Source: Plantago elongata
Lineage: Eukaryota > Streptophyta > Magnoliopsida > Lamiales > Plantaginaceae
Direction: 5' to 3'
DNA: 23,025 bases
Assembly: GCA_036897095.1 (NCBI GenBank)
Contig: JAYMSP010002661.1
Span: 1-23,025 of the forward strand
Under the pieces are notes generated by a model, which did not search any database, was not told where the DNA came from, and worked only from the letters and a program-made list of their open reading frames with translations. This document shows, in pieces, positions 11,200-21,039 of this stretch. Position 1 is the first letter of the stretch. Every line of letters starts with the position of its first letter. The translations under genes were made by a program, and so were the position numbers.

Positions 11200-11700
11200 T
11201 GATGTGATCGAATCAGTAATATTGTATTCAAAGAGTTCAATCCAATATTACAAGCCAAATTATAGCATAAATTGAATAACAAAACAAATGGAAAATCAAG
11301 CTAAGTAATCTGGAGTGGTGAAATGGACGTATCATCAAGCTAATAACCTGGAGAAAGGTGATGAATCAGTAAAGGAATTTGGTAGAAAATCGAATAGCTG
11401 ACGAAAATTACCTCCTACACTCAACATGCCTTCTATCTCTGTGTCATTTCCTCTTTTGTATCTTGCTGCAGCATAATATGACTGGGCCTGACAAATAGTT
11501 GGGTTTCTTTATGCTTAATGGCCAGACTCGGATGGGATATTATAGTTGCCTAATCTCTTTGTTAATTAATCTCTTTGGATTTGGATGTGGAGTCTTATTG
11601 TTGGCTTGTTGATGTGAGATGGGATTAATTTGGATCTACATTTGAGATTTGGGTTGTACTATTGTTGGTTTGTTTATTTTATTAAGCCTTTTTGTTAACA
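11200..11700 (-). repeat. 5' LTR, 501 bases
   Basis: Read on the minus strand, the segment starts TGTTAACAAAAAGGC at 11700 and ends GATCACATCA at 11200, so it has TG...CA ends. Its last part, with GCTATAATTTGGCTTGTAAT and repeated AATATT strings, resembles the R-U5 end of plant LTRs. The tRNA primer site follows directly. The right boundary (11700) is chosen from the TGTTAACA end. No second LTR copy is present to confirm it, and the 5-base target duplication cannot be tested. Confidence 0.6.
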
Positions 11701-11707
11701 ATTATTT

Positions 11708-11876
11708 GGGTCTAAAACGGGTCCAACACGGACTGGCCCGGTAAATAAGGGCCCGGACCGGGCTGGACCTGTCCAATACGGTTCGGGCTCGTAAACGATG
11801 ACCTATTATATTTCAGTCCATGATCCGGGCCGGGTCTAGTCAGGTGCTCACCCGTACGCGCGCGCGCGCACACACG
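11708..11876. repeat. GC-rich GGCCCGG-type repeat with (CG)n(CA)n tract
   Basis: GGCCCGG, CCCGGACCGGGC, GGGCCGGG and similar inverted strings are packed between 11735 and 11840 in otherwise AT-rich DNA. This composition resembles terminal regions of plant hAT-type small transposons, but clear terminal repeats or an 8-base target duplication were not found. The tract ends in an alternating purine-pyrimidine run at 11857-11875 (CG repeats then CA repeats), a sequence type able to adopt Z-DNA. Confidence 0.4.
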
Positions 11877-11899
11877 GATATCTACAATGCCCACCACTC

Positions 11900-13400
11900 C
11901 AATGTGGACTCATCACATATTAGTACCTAATGATTGAGGATTTACAAACAGTTCCAGAAAATGAATTGAATTTTGAAACAAATTAGATATGAACCTAAAA
12001 GTCAACACCGGATACACACGCCTTTAATAATTTGGCATGCCATGTCATTAATTATTTTATGTATTATTAATTGCTTATGGGTGTGCCTGTAATTAATTTT
12101 GCAACTTATTAACACATGTGTTGACATGCATGTGTGGGATGCATATGTAAATGGATTATAACTATTGTGGGCGTATATGTAATTGATTAAAATAATTTTT
12201 TAATCAATGATGCATCAAAGACTTTATGCACGAAGGGCACTCTATGAAAACTAGTTTATGGTAGAAAGTATTTTTGTGATGGAAGCTACGCTTACACATT
12301 TGTATGTGAGGCTAATTATATCTCTGATAGTGGCATTGCATTGCCTTAAAAAGTGTGCACTGTTCCGTTGTCATAACAGGACAAAATATAGTCTGGTGCA
12401 TTCATTGCCTTCGCTAAACTTGCATGTTACAACGTTAATCTCTAGAACAACGAGACAAAAGTTATAGTAAGTAATGCTATCAAACAATATATTATAGTTT
12501 GAATCTTCAATGCCTAAAGGATAGAAATTCAAATGGCTTGACTCTCACTTATAAATACTACCACTTAGAATGCTGAAAACACACTTCAACGTTGAAATTA
12601 TACAAAACTTCTGAGTGAATTTTCAAGCATATCTTTTGTCTACTTACTGTTTAGCTAACGTTGCGACCAAGCTCTTGATTCTAAGTAAGCACAAAAGTTA
12701 CAAGTATTATGATCCTTAAAAAGCTATTTATATTTGTGAAGGTGTTGAATTGAAAGCATTGTTGCGACTCTCTTAAGACATTAATCATGAACTAAGAACA
12801 TAGTACTTGGTTAATAAAAAGAATCTTTCACTTCAAGTGATCTCGTTCAAGGAGGTAGTATTGCATAAATGCCGAAGTTGTTAAACTACCAGTCCGACAA
12901 CCACTTACCATACCAACACAACCAGGAAAGGGAGTGGAGTAATGGAAGTACTTGGCTTGGGAAGCCGGGAAACAACTCAGGGGGAACACTTAGTTGGGAA
13001 CCTAGTGTATTAGGAATCAAGAGGTAGGATCACTATAAGGGTACCTCATATATATCTTACTGGATTCCAGGTCTTGGAAGCCAAAGTGGATTAGTTGAAG
13101 GATTACGACACCTTCATATACCACTATAAAGCTCTTGTCTTATTTACTTTCTGCACTTACTTTTAGTACTTACATTTTTGTCAAAGTATATATTTACACA
13201 TTATTATAGTTTACTGAGCCGCACACTTATCATAAAGTCTTCCCGCTCTCTAAATCTAAGTACCAGAAAGTCATTCAACCTTCTGAGAAACGATTTTATT
13301 GCCAAAGTTCTTAGAAGACTATTCACCCCTATAGTCTTTTACTTTGTCGTTATGTGGACTAACAACATGCCAAATACCATTTTTTTTAAAAGATATTTAA
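11900..13400 (+). other. gene-free region, possibly a decayed Copia/SIRE-like LTR
   Basis: No protein domain is seen. A TATAAATA at 12550-12557 sits in promoter-like surroundings. Further right, GC-richer text (about 12840-13130) is followed by TTTACTTTCTGCACTTACTT (about 13144), a style I associate with SIRE-type LTRs. No TG...CA ends, primer site or internal domains were found. Frames at 12258-12467 and 13178-13426 have no recognisable product. Confidence 0.25.
12182..12208. repeat. perfect 11-base inverted repeat
   Basis: ATTGATTAAAA at 12182-12192 and TTTTAATCAAT at 12198-12208 are exact reverse complements around a 5-base TAATT loop. No run of T suggesting a terminator role applies here; in AT-rich plant DNA this may be chance or a foldback remnant. 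Confidence 0.85.
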
Positions 13401-13716
13401 TGTACCTCACATTTAGTTTGACTTAACAAAATCTGAACTCTTGAATGCGATTGGCAAGAGTTAAGGTTTGAGGAGGCGGAGGCCACGACCATCCTACTCC
13501 TAGTCTGCTCAAACAAAGTGTATTGAGTACTATGGAGGGGCTTGGCAATATCTTGACTGCTTTGCGCCATGGAAGAAGGAGGTAAGCCGAGCCCCTTTAC
13601 ATGCCCCTTGAACATTTCGATTATAGAGCCGGATCTTCCCCTTTCAAATTTAACTGCACGAAAAGGATATGTAGTGAGATGAATGACATCGAGAAGAAGA
13701 CGTTGATACGAGAATA
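13401..13716. other. unassigned segment left of the Tat element
   Basis: A minus-strand frame at 13723-13397 (108 codons) includes MAQSSQDIAKPLHSTQYTLF followed by a Ser-rich, Arg-containing tail. It is the longest frame here, but I do not recognise it and see no supporting gene structure. It may be a gene fragment or part of a repeat. The left end of the Tat LTR is near the right edge of this segment. Confidence 0.3.
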
Positions 13717-14520
13717 TGTCCAATCCGTCATTGGGACGTCTCGTAAATAGATCCTAAGACATCACGGTATTACAAGGACAAGGTCCCGTAGATCCGAGCC
13801 TACGACCATTCGAGGTCAAGCTTGGCCAAAACATACGAGAATACCGTGATACGGATATCTAGACCAAAATGTTACTACCGAAGGGAACTAGGTCCGGACC
13901 ACAGTCGCATATAAATATATCCGAACCCTAAAGAGAACCAAGTGTGGCAAATCATAGCACGTCAGTAACGGAGGGCACGATCAGTTCCGGATGTTTAGAT
14001 CCGGAATACTATCTTCGGGTGTCTCCACGAGCAAGAGGACAGTGCTGCAAATATCCTACAAAATGACTAATCTAGCCTTGAGGCCTAAAAGATATATGGG
14101 TTATGACAATCTTATGATCCATGGGCTTAATTAAGCTCTATTGGCCTATTCTTAGCCCAACACTTGGCACGATCCAACAGGTCCAACCCTAAATGAGAAT
14201 TAATCTCTATAAATAGGGAGCACTTCTCAAGTTAAAAGGGGCAAGCTTACTTGATCTTCTCACTCCATTATATGCTTTAGACCTTTAATTATACATAGTT
14301 GACCCATAATCACTCTCGAGTAAAGTCTCTCATCCGGCTTGATCTAAGGCAAGCCGGATCTAAAGGTTCTAACCCCCTCCCCCCCTTCCAGTCATTTTAT
14401 GCAGGATCAGATCTAGGACTTTGAGGTTCGAGGCTTGAGTTGGCATCATCCGAGGTCTATCAAGTTCGAAGAGTTAGTTGTTTTTAGTAATATCCGAGGG
14501 TTGGGGCTTTTACCTCAACA
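13717..14520 (+). repeat. 5' LTR of the Tat element (left end approximate)
   Basis: The right end is firm: CTCAACA ends at 14520 and the primer site starts 4 bases later. The body has the same TCCGA/CCGAAG-rich style as the element. The left end is a guess: a TG at 13717 starts the last segment of that style, but without a 3' LTR it cannot be aligned. A perfect TGTTGA partner to the TCAACA end was not seen. Confidence 0.6.
14208..14215 (+). promoter_or_regulatory. TATA box of the Tat 5' LTR
   Basis: TATAAATA followed by GGGAGCAC is a strong plant TATA element about 305 bases before the LTR end. Transcription would be expected to start near 14240, which would define the U3/R border. The following segment up to 14520 would be R-U5. 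Confidence 0.7.
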
Positions 14521-14524
14521 TAAT

Positions 14525-14542
14525 TGGCGCCGTATGTGGCAA
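14525..14542 (+). other. primer-binding site, TGGCGCC type
   Basis: TGGCGCCGTATGTGGCAA lies 4 bases after the LTR CA end. The TGGCGCCGT core is the standard primer site of Tat and Athila elements and pairs with a tRNA 3' end of sequence ...ACGGCGCCA. The TATGTGGCAA tail deviates from the TCTGTGGGAA that I recall for Tat elements, consistent with decay. I do not assign the tRNA with certainty. Confidence 0.85.
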
Positions 14543-14590
14543 TCGAGCAAAAAGTTAAGTCATTCGGATTAACTACTTCGTTCGAAAAGT

Positions 14591-16560
14591 ATGGCAAGAC
14601 CAAGGAGATCGGCTCGGATAGCATCGCCTTCAGGTGGAATCCCAATAGGACGTCCTCGAGGTAGACCACCTACTCGGAAGACATCATCAACTTGGGCTAC
14701 CATCTGAGCAAGGAGGAGCCGAGCCAGTGACGGCCATACGACAACCGCATCATCACAAGAGGCTCCTCCGGGTCTCACTGAGAGAGACCCGGTACCTCCG
14801 GCCTAGCGACCTCCTTTGTCAGGAGCACATGGGCCACTTGTTGTAGAAAATTTACTCTGTCGAATGGGACGGTCATCTCTCCTTATGAATTTGGTATGAA
14901 TTTACATGCTTAGGCTCAAACAATGTTCAACCAACACCTCAACAGCCCACTCCAGGACAAGCCGAGCATGCACAATCAGGGCATGAGAGAAGACCGGTCA
15001 AGGAAAGAATTGGGGAAGTGTTCTGAGATAATGACCTTCGTCATGTAATCAACCAGAGAACTAACTCCCGGGAACATCAAGAAAAGAGTCCCGAAAGAGC
15101 TAGAGCCGAACCGGCCAGAACAAACCAAGTAACCTCGAATCCAAGAAGGGCTGATGACTATGCCGGAGAAAAGAACAAATACCTGGGACTAACTTGGACC
15201 CGAAGATAGGGGAAAGGTTGATATCCGAGCAAATCTACATCCGATAGAAGGCCTTAGAGACTGAAATGGCCAAACTCAGCAAGATGGTTAATGCTCAGGA
15301 AAAGATGACCACAAGAGTTCTGAAACCTCTAAGTAATGCTATCCGAAGAGAGAAAAAGCCTCTGGAATGTATCATTCCAAACTTGGAGCGGTATTATGGA
15401 GACAGTTGTCCGGCCGTCCATCTCACCCGATATGAATCTAAGATGGATATCAACGGGCTGAATGACAACCTTAAAGCGCTCAATTTCTCTGCCACTCTCT
15501 TCGGAGAGGCGATGGATTAGTGTATTAGTTTGCCATCCGGATCCATAAGAACTTTTGATGACGTCTCTACACTCTTCCTGAAAAGATTTCAGAAATCCAA
15601 GAGGAGGAAGAGATCCGTGGATCATCTAGCTGGAATCATTCAATCCGAGACTAAGGATCTTCGAACCTTCTTGGATAGGTTTAATTCGGAGGTCCGACAA
15701 GTGGAGGCGCATAACATTAGGGTCCGTCACATGTATGCCAACACCAACAACCATGACCTTCGAAAAAAGCTATCCGAAGAAGAAATCTTGAATGAAAGGC
15801 AGTTAGAAGATATATGTGATCACGTCTTGTATGGGGTAGAGTTCCGAAGGAATGTCCCCGTAAGGGCTAGATAGAAGAAAACCAAAGAACCTATTAGGCA
15901 AGAGGCCCCAAAAGCTTGGAAATCGGATATGAGAAAGGACACTCGAGGAAAACAAGAATTCCGGAGAGAGCGAACCCCTCCTAGGAGGTATGCCGAATAT
16001 ATTTGGTTGAATCGTCCGAGGGAAGAAATCTTCTCAATCATGGTCGAGAAGAATTTGGACATCCAATGGCCTAGACCCTTCTTCAACAAGAGGAAGAGTA
16101 AGGAAGCGAGGGCTTATTGTGCTTTCCACAAGCAAAACCGGACACCTGACTGAGAAATGTATCAATCTCAAGACAGAAATTAAAACGCTGATTCGGAGTG
16201 GACAGCTTAAAGAGTCGTACTCTAGGGAGGAACATGGTCCGAGCGGAAGGAAAGAGAGAAGTCCAAGGCACAAATCCGTCACACTCCCACCCCCTTCCAA
16301 GAATACTCCACCTCCCGAAGTAAGAAGATACGAGGAGTATCCGGATGAGGGAGATTACGAGAACTTACCCTATAGCGGGGTTATCAATTCTATAGCCGGT
16401 GATCCGAGTGGTGGAGACAGCCGCAATGCAAGGGAGAGGACTGCATGGGATATCTCGAATGGAGATCTAGTAAGGAATCCAGCACCTCCGAGGGGATCAA
16501 ATACCATCTCCTTCGATGACAGTGAAATACCTCCTCCTACAACCGGAAGTGGAGATGCTC
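14591..16560 (+). pseudogene. Tat gag (capsid/nucleocapsid) with stops and frameshifts
   Basis: Gag forms the virus-like particle in which the element RNA is copied. ATG at 14591 starts MARPRRSARIASPSGG but meets TGA at 14705; 14800-15260 is frame-scrambled. The capsid core is readable from 15266 in the same frame: PNLERYYGDSCPAVHL, YESKMDINGLND, LPSGSIRTFDDVSTLFLKRF, TFLDRFNSEVRQVEAHN. TAG at 15518 falls where family members have Trp (after GEA.D), and a second TAG is at 15872. A basic linker follows (RRERTPPRRY-like). Near 16130 the frame shifts within the nucleocapsid-like motif (YCAFHKQ, then GHLTEKC). After that comes a proline-rich tail to the C run at 16562-16572. It is non-functional. 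Confidence 0.9.
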
Positions 16561-16569
16561 GACCCCCCC

Positions 16570-17110
16570 CCCAATGTCCCTTTGGTAGTAGCTTTGGTCA
16601 TCGCCACTTATAAATTCAACAAATTGTTCGTGGACACTGGAAATTCTTCGGATATCATATCCAAAAGGACCATAGACCAAATGAATCTGGGGGATATCGA
16701 GTACGGAAAGGTGAACACTTCTCTATCCGGATTTGGGGATGCGGTTGTCACGCCCATCGGAACAATCAAGCTACAAGTATCGAGGGGTACCTCTCCGAGG
16801 AGAATGACTCAAACCGTGTTGTTCCTCGTGGTGGACAAAGCATTCAACTACAATGTTTTGGACGACCAGGCCTCAATTAGTTCCGAGCCATCTCATCTCC
16901 GTTGCACAACCTGATCAAATTCCCCACTCCCTATGGAGTCGGAGAGGAATTAGGGAACAGACGAGAGGCTTGAGAATGCTACATCTTGTCTACAGATGTA
17001 GCAGCAAATCCGATACTTACCATATCTAAAGGGCCGAGCCTACCACAACTTCCGAAGACTGAAATGGGAGCAGGGAGCTTTAGACCACAAGTTTCCTAAG
17101 TCTGTTCGGA
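16570..17110 (+). pseudogene. Tat aspartic protease region
   Basis: This retropepsin-type protease would cut the polyprotein. The active-site motif is intact: LFVDTGNSSDI, with the catalytic Asp codon at 16633. The flanking text NVPLVVALVIATYKFNKLFV and the flap-side FNYNVL are typical of Tat proteases. The frame is entered by a shift at the C run at 16562-16572. It is lost again at about 16857, where FNYNVL runs into DDQAS instead of the expected GRP. The next frame then reads GRPGLN, TAG (16878), FPTPYGVGEELG, TGA (16971), and continues as linker to the polymerase. Both shifts look like single-base indels in short homopolymers. Non-functional as it stands. Confidence 0.85.
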
Positions 17111-18840
17111 TTGAGCCGCATGAGACCATCAAAGAAATTCAGATTATCGAGGGGGATTCGGACAAATAGACTAAAATAGGAACTGAAATGAATTCCGAAG
17201 TGGAATTGAAATTGATAGCATGTCTCCGAAGGAACTCTAACATCTTTGCTTGGAGTATGGATGATCTTAGAGAGATAGACCCGAGGGTAGCAGTTCACCG
17301 TCTGAACATGGACCCTACGGTCAAACATATCCAGCAAAAGAGGAAGAATTTCGGCCCCGTAGAAGATGCCATTATATCTGCCGAAGTGGACAGATTGTTG
17401 AAAGTCGGACACATTGAGGAGTTCAGATATTCAGATTGGGTCTGCAATGTGGTCCTGGTTGAAAAATCCCCAGGAAAGTGGAGAATGTGTAATGACTTCA
17501 CTCGACTCAACAAATTTTGTCCGAATGACCCATACCCTTTACCTCGGATCGATCAGCTGGTAGACTCTACATGCGGATGTGCCTTGTTAAGCTTCATGGA
17601 TGCTTATCAAGGGTTCTACCAGATTCGGATGGCACAAGAAGATGTCCCGAAGACAGCTTTCTTCGCCGCCGGAGGAGTATATTGCTTCAAGGTAATGCCA
17701 TTCGGACTCAAAAATGACGGGGCTATATATCAAAGACTCGTAAACAAGATGTTCAAAGAAGAGCTTGGGAAAACCATGGAAGTTTACGTAGATGATATGT
17801 TGGTTAAGAGCAAAACCGAAGAGAGCCACATTGAGCATTTGGAAAATTACTTTTCCATCCTTAGGAAATATGGGATGAGCCTAAATCCGGAGAAATGTAC
17901 CTTCGGGGTTAAAGGAGGAAAATTCCTCGGATATATGGTCATAGAAAGAGGCATAAGTGCTAATCCAGAAAAGATCCGAGCCATACTCAACTTGCCTCAG
18001 CCCAAGAATGTCAACGAGGTGCAACAACTCATCGGAAGAGTTTTATCCCTTAGCAGATTTATCTCGAGATCAGCTGAGAAAAATTTACCATTTTTCAAGA
18101 TCCTAAGAAAAGGAAACGGATTCGTCTGGACCAAGGAGTGTGAGGAAGCCTTCGAGAGCCTCAAGACTTATTTACTCTCACCTCCGCTCTTGTCCAAGCA
18201 AATTGATGGAGAACCCTTATACTTATACATGGCCGTGACAAATGAGGCTATGAGCTCCGTACTAGTTCGGATCCAAGAGAATGATCATTTGCCCGTATAC
18301 TACTTAAGCAAAGCTCTTGCAGGGCCCGAACTCAGATATCTTCACATTGAGAAGATGGCCTATGCATTAATCCATACGGCCCGGAGACTCAAGCCTTACT
18401 TCAAATCACATCAAATCGTGGTCTTAACCAACGAGCCTCTCAAACAAGTGATGGGAAGACCAGATCGATAGGGTAAACTTTCAAAGTGGGCAATCAAACT
18501 AAGCGAGTATGATATCTCGTACAAGGCTCCATCAGCCAAGAAAGCCCAGGTACTAGCCGACTTCCTAGTCGAATTCCCGAAAGAAAACCACAAGGATCCG
18601 GAATCAACAAGTCTCGAACTCGTAGATCCAGAGATACTACCCGAAGCTCCTTTATCCGAATCATTGTTAATAGAGGAAGAGGAGCTAGACCATGAAAATG
18701 GTCTCTTCGGGGATCAGTGGATGTTCATTGTGGAAGATTTGGATATGGTGATGGAAGTTGCCCCATCCGAATCAATAGAGATCCAGATGAAAGAGAAAAT
18801 AGTGGCATCCGAAAATACCATAGAAAAGCAGACACCAACC
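17111..18840 (+). pseudogene. Tat reverse transcriptase and native RNase H
   Basis: The longest clean frame in the window (17188-18471, 427 codons) holds the polymerase that copies element RNA into DNA. Landmarks counted from 17188: NIFAWSMDDLREIDP near residue 20, MDAYQGFYQI at 137-146 with the first catalytic Asp, PFGLKNDGAIYQ at about 171 (most relatives have NAGATYQ), and YVDD at 200-203 with both catalytic Asp. RT domains look undamaged. The adjoining RNase H reads LYLYMAVTNEAMSSVLV and YYLSKAL; the usual first catalytic Asp (LDAS) is missing, as in other Tat elements whose native RNase H has decayed. TAG at 18469 interrupts after GRPDR; in-frame text continues (KWAIKLSEYDISYK, VLADFLVEF) as a connection to the second RNase H. 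Confidence 0.93.
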
Positions 18841-19240
18841 TGAATTTTACAAGTGGACGGATCATCCAATGGAAGACTCTGAGGGATAGGCATTCACCTT
18901 CGGAGCCCAGAAGGAGCCCAAATTGATTATGCTATTACATTAGATTTTCGGGTGACCAACAATGAAGCCGAGTACAAGGCCCTTCTTGTGGGTCTTCGGA
19001 TGGCTAAAGCACTACATGTGAAGAAAATACGAGCTTACACAGATTCCCAGCTAGTTGAGTCTCAATATTCCGGAGCCTTTATCACTAAGGGTCCGAGTAT
19101 GATCCTGTATCTCAAAAAACTAAGGAGGTTGCGTCAAAATTCGAGGAATTCTCTCTTGAGAAGTTTGATAGGTCATATAATGAGAAGGCAGACTCCCTCG
19201 CCAAAGTTGCTTCAGCATCCGGAGCCGTAAGAAGCATAAT
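18841..19240 (+). pseudogene. Second (archaeal-type) RNase H of the Tat element
   Basis: This extra RNase H domain would remove RNA from the RNA-DNA hybrid. Tat elements are known to carry it between the polymerase and integrase. Catalytic residues are visible: Asp in LQVDGSSN (18856), Glu in NNEAEYKALLVGLRMA (18964/18970) and Asp in YTDSQLVESQ (19042). TGA at 18841 sits where relatives have Trp, and TGA at 18880 interrupts the following loop. At about 19115-19120 the A run appears one base short. The better reading then changes frame to KEVASKFEEF, SYNEKADSLAKVAS. The domain is therefore broken but recognisable along its whole length. Confidence 0.88.
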
Positions 19241-20540
19241 TCTCCTAACCCTTCGGACTTCGTCCCTACATGGTCAGGAAATCCCGGTATACCAACCAGA
19301 CGAGGAGAGGACTTGGATGGCTGATATTCTGATTTACCTTCGGAATGGTACCTTACCATCGGATCCAACAGAAGCTCGGAGAGTCTAGTGCCGAGCATCC
19401 CGTTACTTTCTACTTGAGGATGAACTGTACAAAAGATCTTTCAACGGAACCTACTTGCGTTGCCTCGGACCCCAGGAGGCTCGGAAAATCCTGAAAGAAA
19501 TACACAGTGGCAGTTGCAGAAGTCATTCCGGGGGGAGAACTTTGGCACAAAATATCATCCGGCAAGGTTACTATTGACCTACAATAGAAAAAGATTCGGC
19601 TAATTTCGCCCGAACCTACAGTGACTGCCAATTCTATGCCAACATTCCCCACGGACCAAGCAATCTGATGATTCCATCAATCATCTTGTGCCCATTTGAT
19701 TAGTGGGGCATTGATATTGTGGGACACTTTCCCCGAGGAGCACAACAGAAGAAGTTTTTGATCGTAGCAGTCGAATACTTTACCAAGTGGGTGGAAGTCG
19801 AAGCAGTGGCTACCATAACGGAGACCCGAGTCCGAACCTTAATTTGGAAGAATATCATTTGTCGCTTCAGATTGCCAAGGATCCTCGTCTCGGACAATGG
19901 AGCTCAATTCACCGGGCAAAAACTTAAGGATTGGTGCAAGTCTTTAAAAATCGAACAACGCTTCACTTCGGTCGGATACCCCCAAGCCAATGGACAGGTG
20001 GAGTCCACTAACCGGACCATTGTGAAAATCTTGGAGAAAAGACTCAAACCTTTCCAAGGAAGTTGGGTCGACGATTTTGATGGCGTACTTTGGGCTCATC
20101 GAACCACTCCGAGGACTGCAACACGATAAACCCCTTTTTCCTTGGTATATGGTTCCGAGGTTATCATACCCTCCGAAGTCATTGTGGAAACCTAAAGAAT
20201 CCAACAGTATCAACCCGAAGAGAACGCAGATGCTCGGGTATATGAGCTCGAGCTCCTAGAGGATAAGAGGAATTCCTCCATGGCTCACATCCTAAGGTAT
20301 CAAGCCTCTATTGCTCGGACCTATAATAAAAATGTGTGCAAAAAGGACATCCTGACCGGAGACTTGGTCTTGAGAAGAGCTGATATTCTCAACCATGTCG
20401 GAAAACTCAAGCCCAATTGGGAAGTTCCGTACAAAGTCATCGGAGTTAGAAGCAATGGAAGCTTCGAAATGGAGGATCTCGAAGGTAGAGTGCTCAAGAG
20501 AACTTGGAATCTAAGAAATATGCAGAAGTTTTATGCTTAG
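19241..20540 (+). pseudogene. Tat integrase
   Basis: The integrase inserts element cDNA into the host genome. It is read in one frame to TAG at 20538-20540. The zinc-binding module shows EIHSGSCRSHSGG and DCQFYA; the first Cys of the pair appears as Tyr (RTYSDCQ). The catalytic core has all three acidic residues: Asp in WGIDIVG (19713), Asp in VSDNGAQFTG (19893) and Glu in NGQVESTNRT (20001), a DX35E spacing. The C-terminal part has YNKNVCKKDILTGDLVLR and KLKPNWEVPYKVIG. In-frame stops: TAG 19386, TGA 19575 (Trp position), TAG 19701 (Gln position), TAA 20127 and TAA 20193. The protein cannot be made whole. It ends with MQKFYA, typical of Tat pol ends. Confidence 0.92.
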
Positions 20541-21039
20541 TATGTTTTTCTTCGTTTCTATTTTGTCCGAAGATACTTGATAGTCTTTTTGACCCGACCG
20601 TTTGTAATTTTATTTCCGTCAAATCAATACAATGGCTATCTTTATTTTTAAAGAATTTTCTCACTCCCTCTCGAACGTATAGTTTCGAATGCAAGAGATT
20701 CGGTATGATATATTCTGAACTAAGAAATGATTGTAAGTCAGACATAATTCATGAACGTTCCGGTATATCATATTACTATCCGAACAAAATGATTCGAAGA
20801 AGTTAAAACAAGGATCATGCTTCACAGACAACAAAGGCAAATCCGAATATCCAAGCGGAACATGTAATTTATATTTCGAACCAACAAAAGTTGAAAATAT
20901 TCGATAGTCATTCAAACGGGAGAATTCAAACAAGACAGCTGGTAAGCCGAAGCCTCATTTCCAGAAAATATTATCCGAAGTAAAAAACAGACGGAGAAAA
21001 ATATTCAACGAGAAATAAAGGTGCAAGGAAAGATAAAAA
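20541..21039 (+). other. spacer between pol and the antisense frame
   Basis: AT-rich sequence follows the pol stop. It keeps the TCCGA/TTCGAA-rich style of the element, so it belongs to it. No coding frame with family resemblance is seen on either strand. It separates two tail-to-tail reading frames (pol on plus, the antisense gene on minus), so it may hold their 3' UTRs and poly(A) signals. A candidate AATACAATGG region is near 20626. Confidence 0.5.

Larger units (their letters stand above)
8839..11700 (-). mobile_element. LTR-retrotransposon relic with tRNA-Met primer site and non-gag/pol contents
   Basis: On the minus strand the order is a 5' LTR (11700-11200), a 2-base gap, a primer-binding site TGGTATCAGAGC (11197-11186), a short leader, then decayed reading frames to about 8840. 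The iMet primer site is typical of Copia and many other plant LTR elements. None of the reading frames shows a zinc knuckle, protease DTG/DSG, integrase or reverse-transcriptase motif. The element is therefore either a non-autonomous type or one that acquired other coding DNA. The 3' LTR is not visible, so the left end is unknown and 8839 is only where coding-like text fades. Another possibility is that only the LTR and primer site belong to a retroelement and the rest is later insertion. Confidence 0.5.

Noticed and set aside
12258..13426. plus-strand frames at 12258-12467 and 13178-13426
   Set aside because: Composition is that of random AT-rich DNA and no domain is recognisable.
13397..13723. 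minus-strand 108-codon frame as a gene
   Set aside because: No recognised domain, no promoter or splice support, and it lies at the uncertain edge of a retroelement.
17080..17838. minus-strand frames opposite reverse transcriptase
   Set aside because: They are shadows of the plus-strand RT frame and carry no motif of their own.
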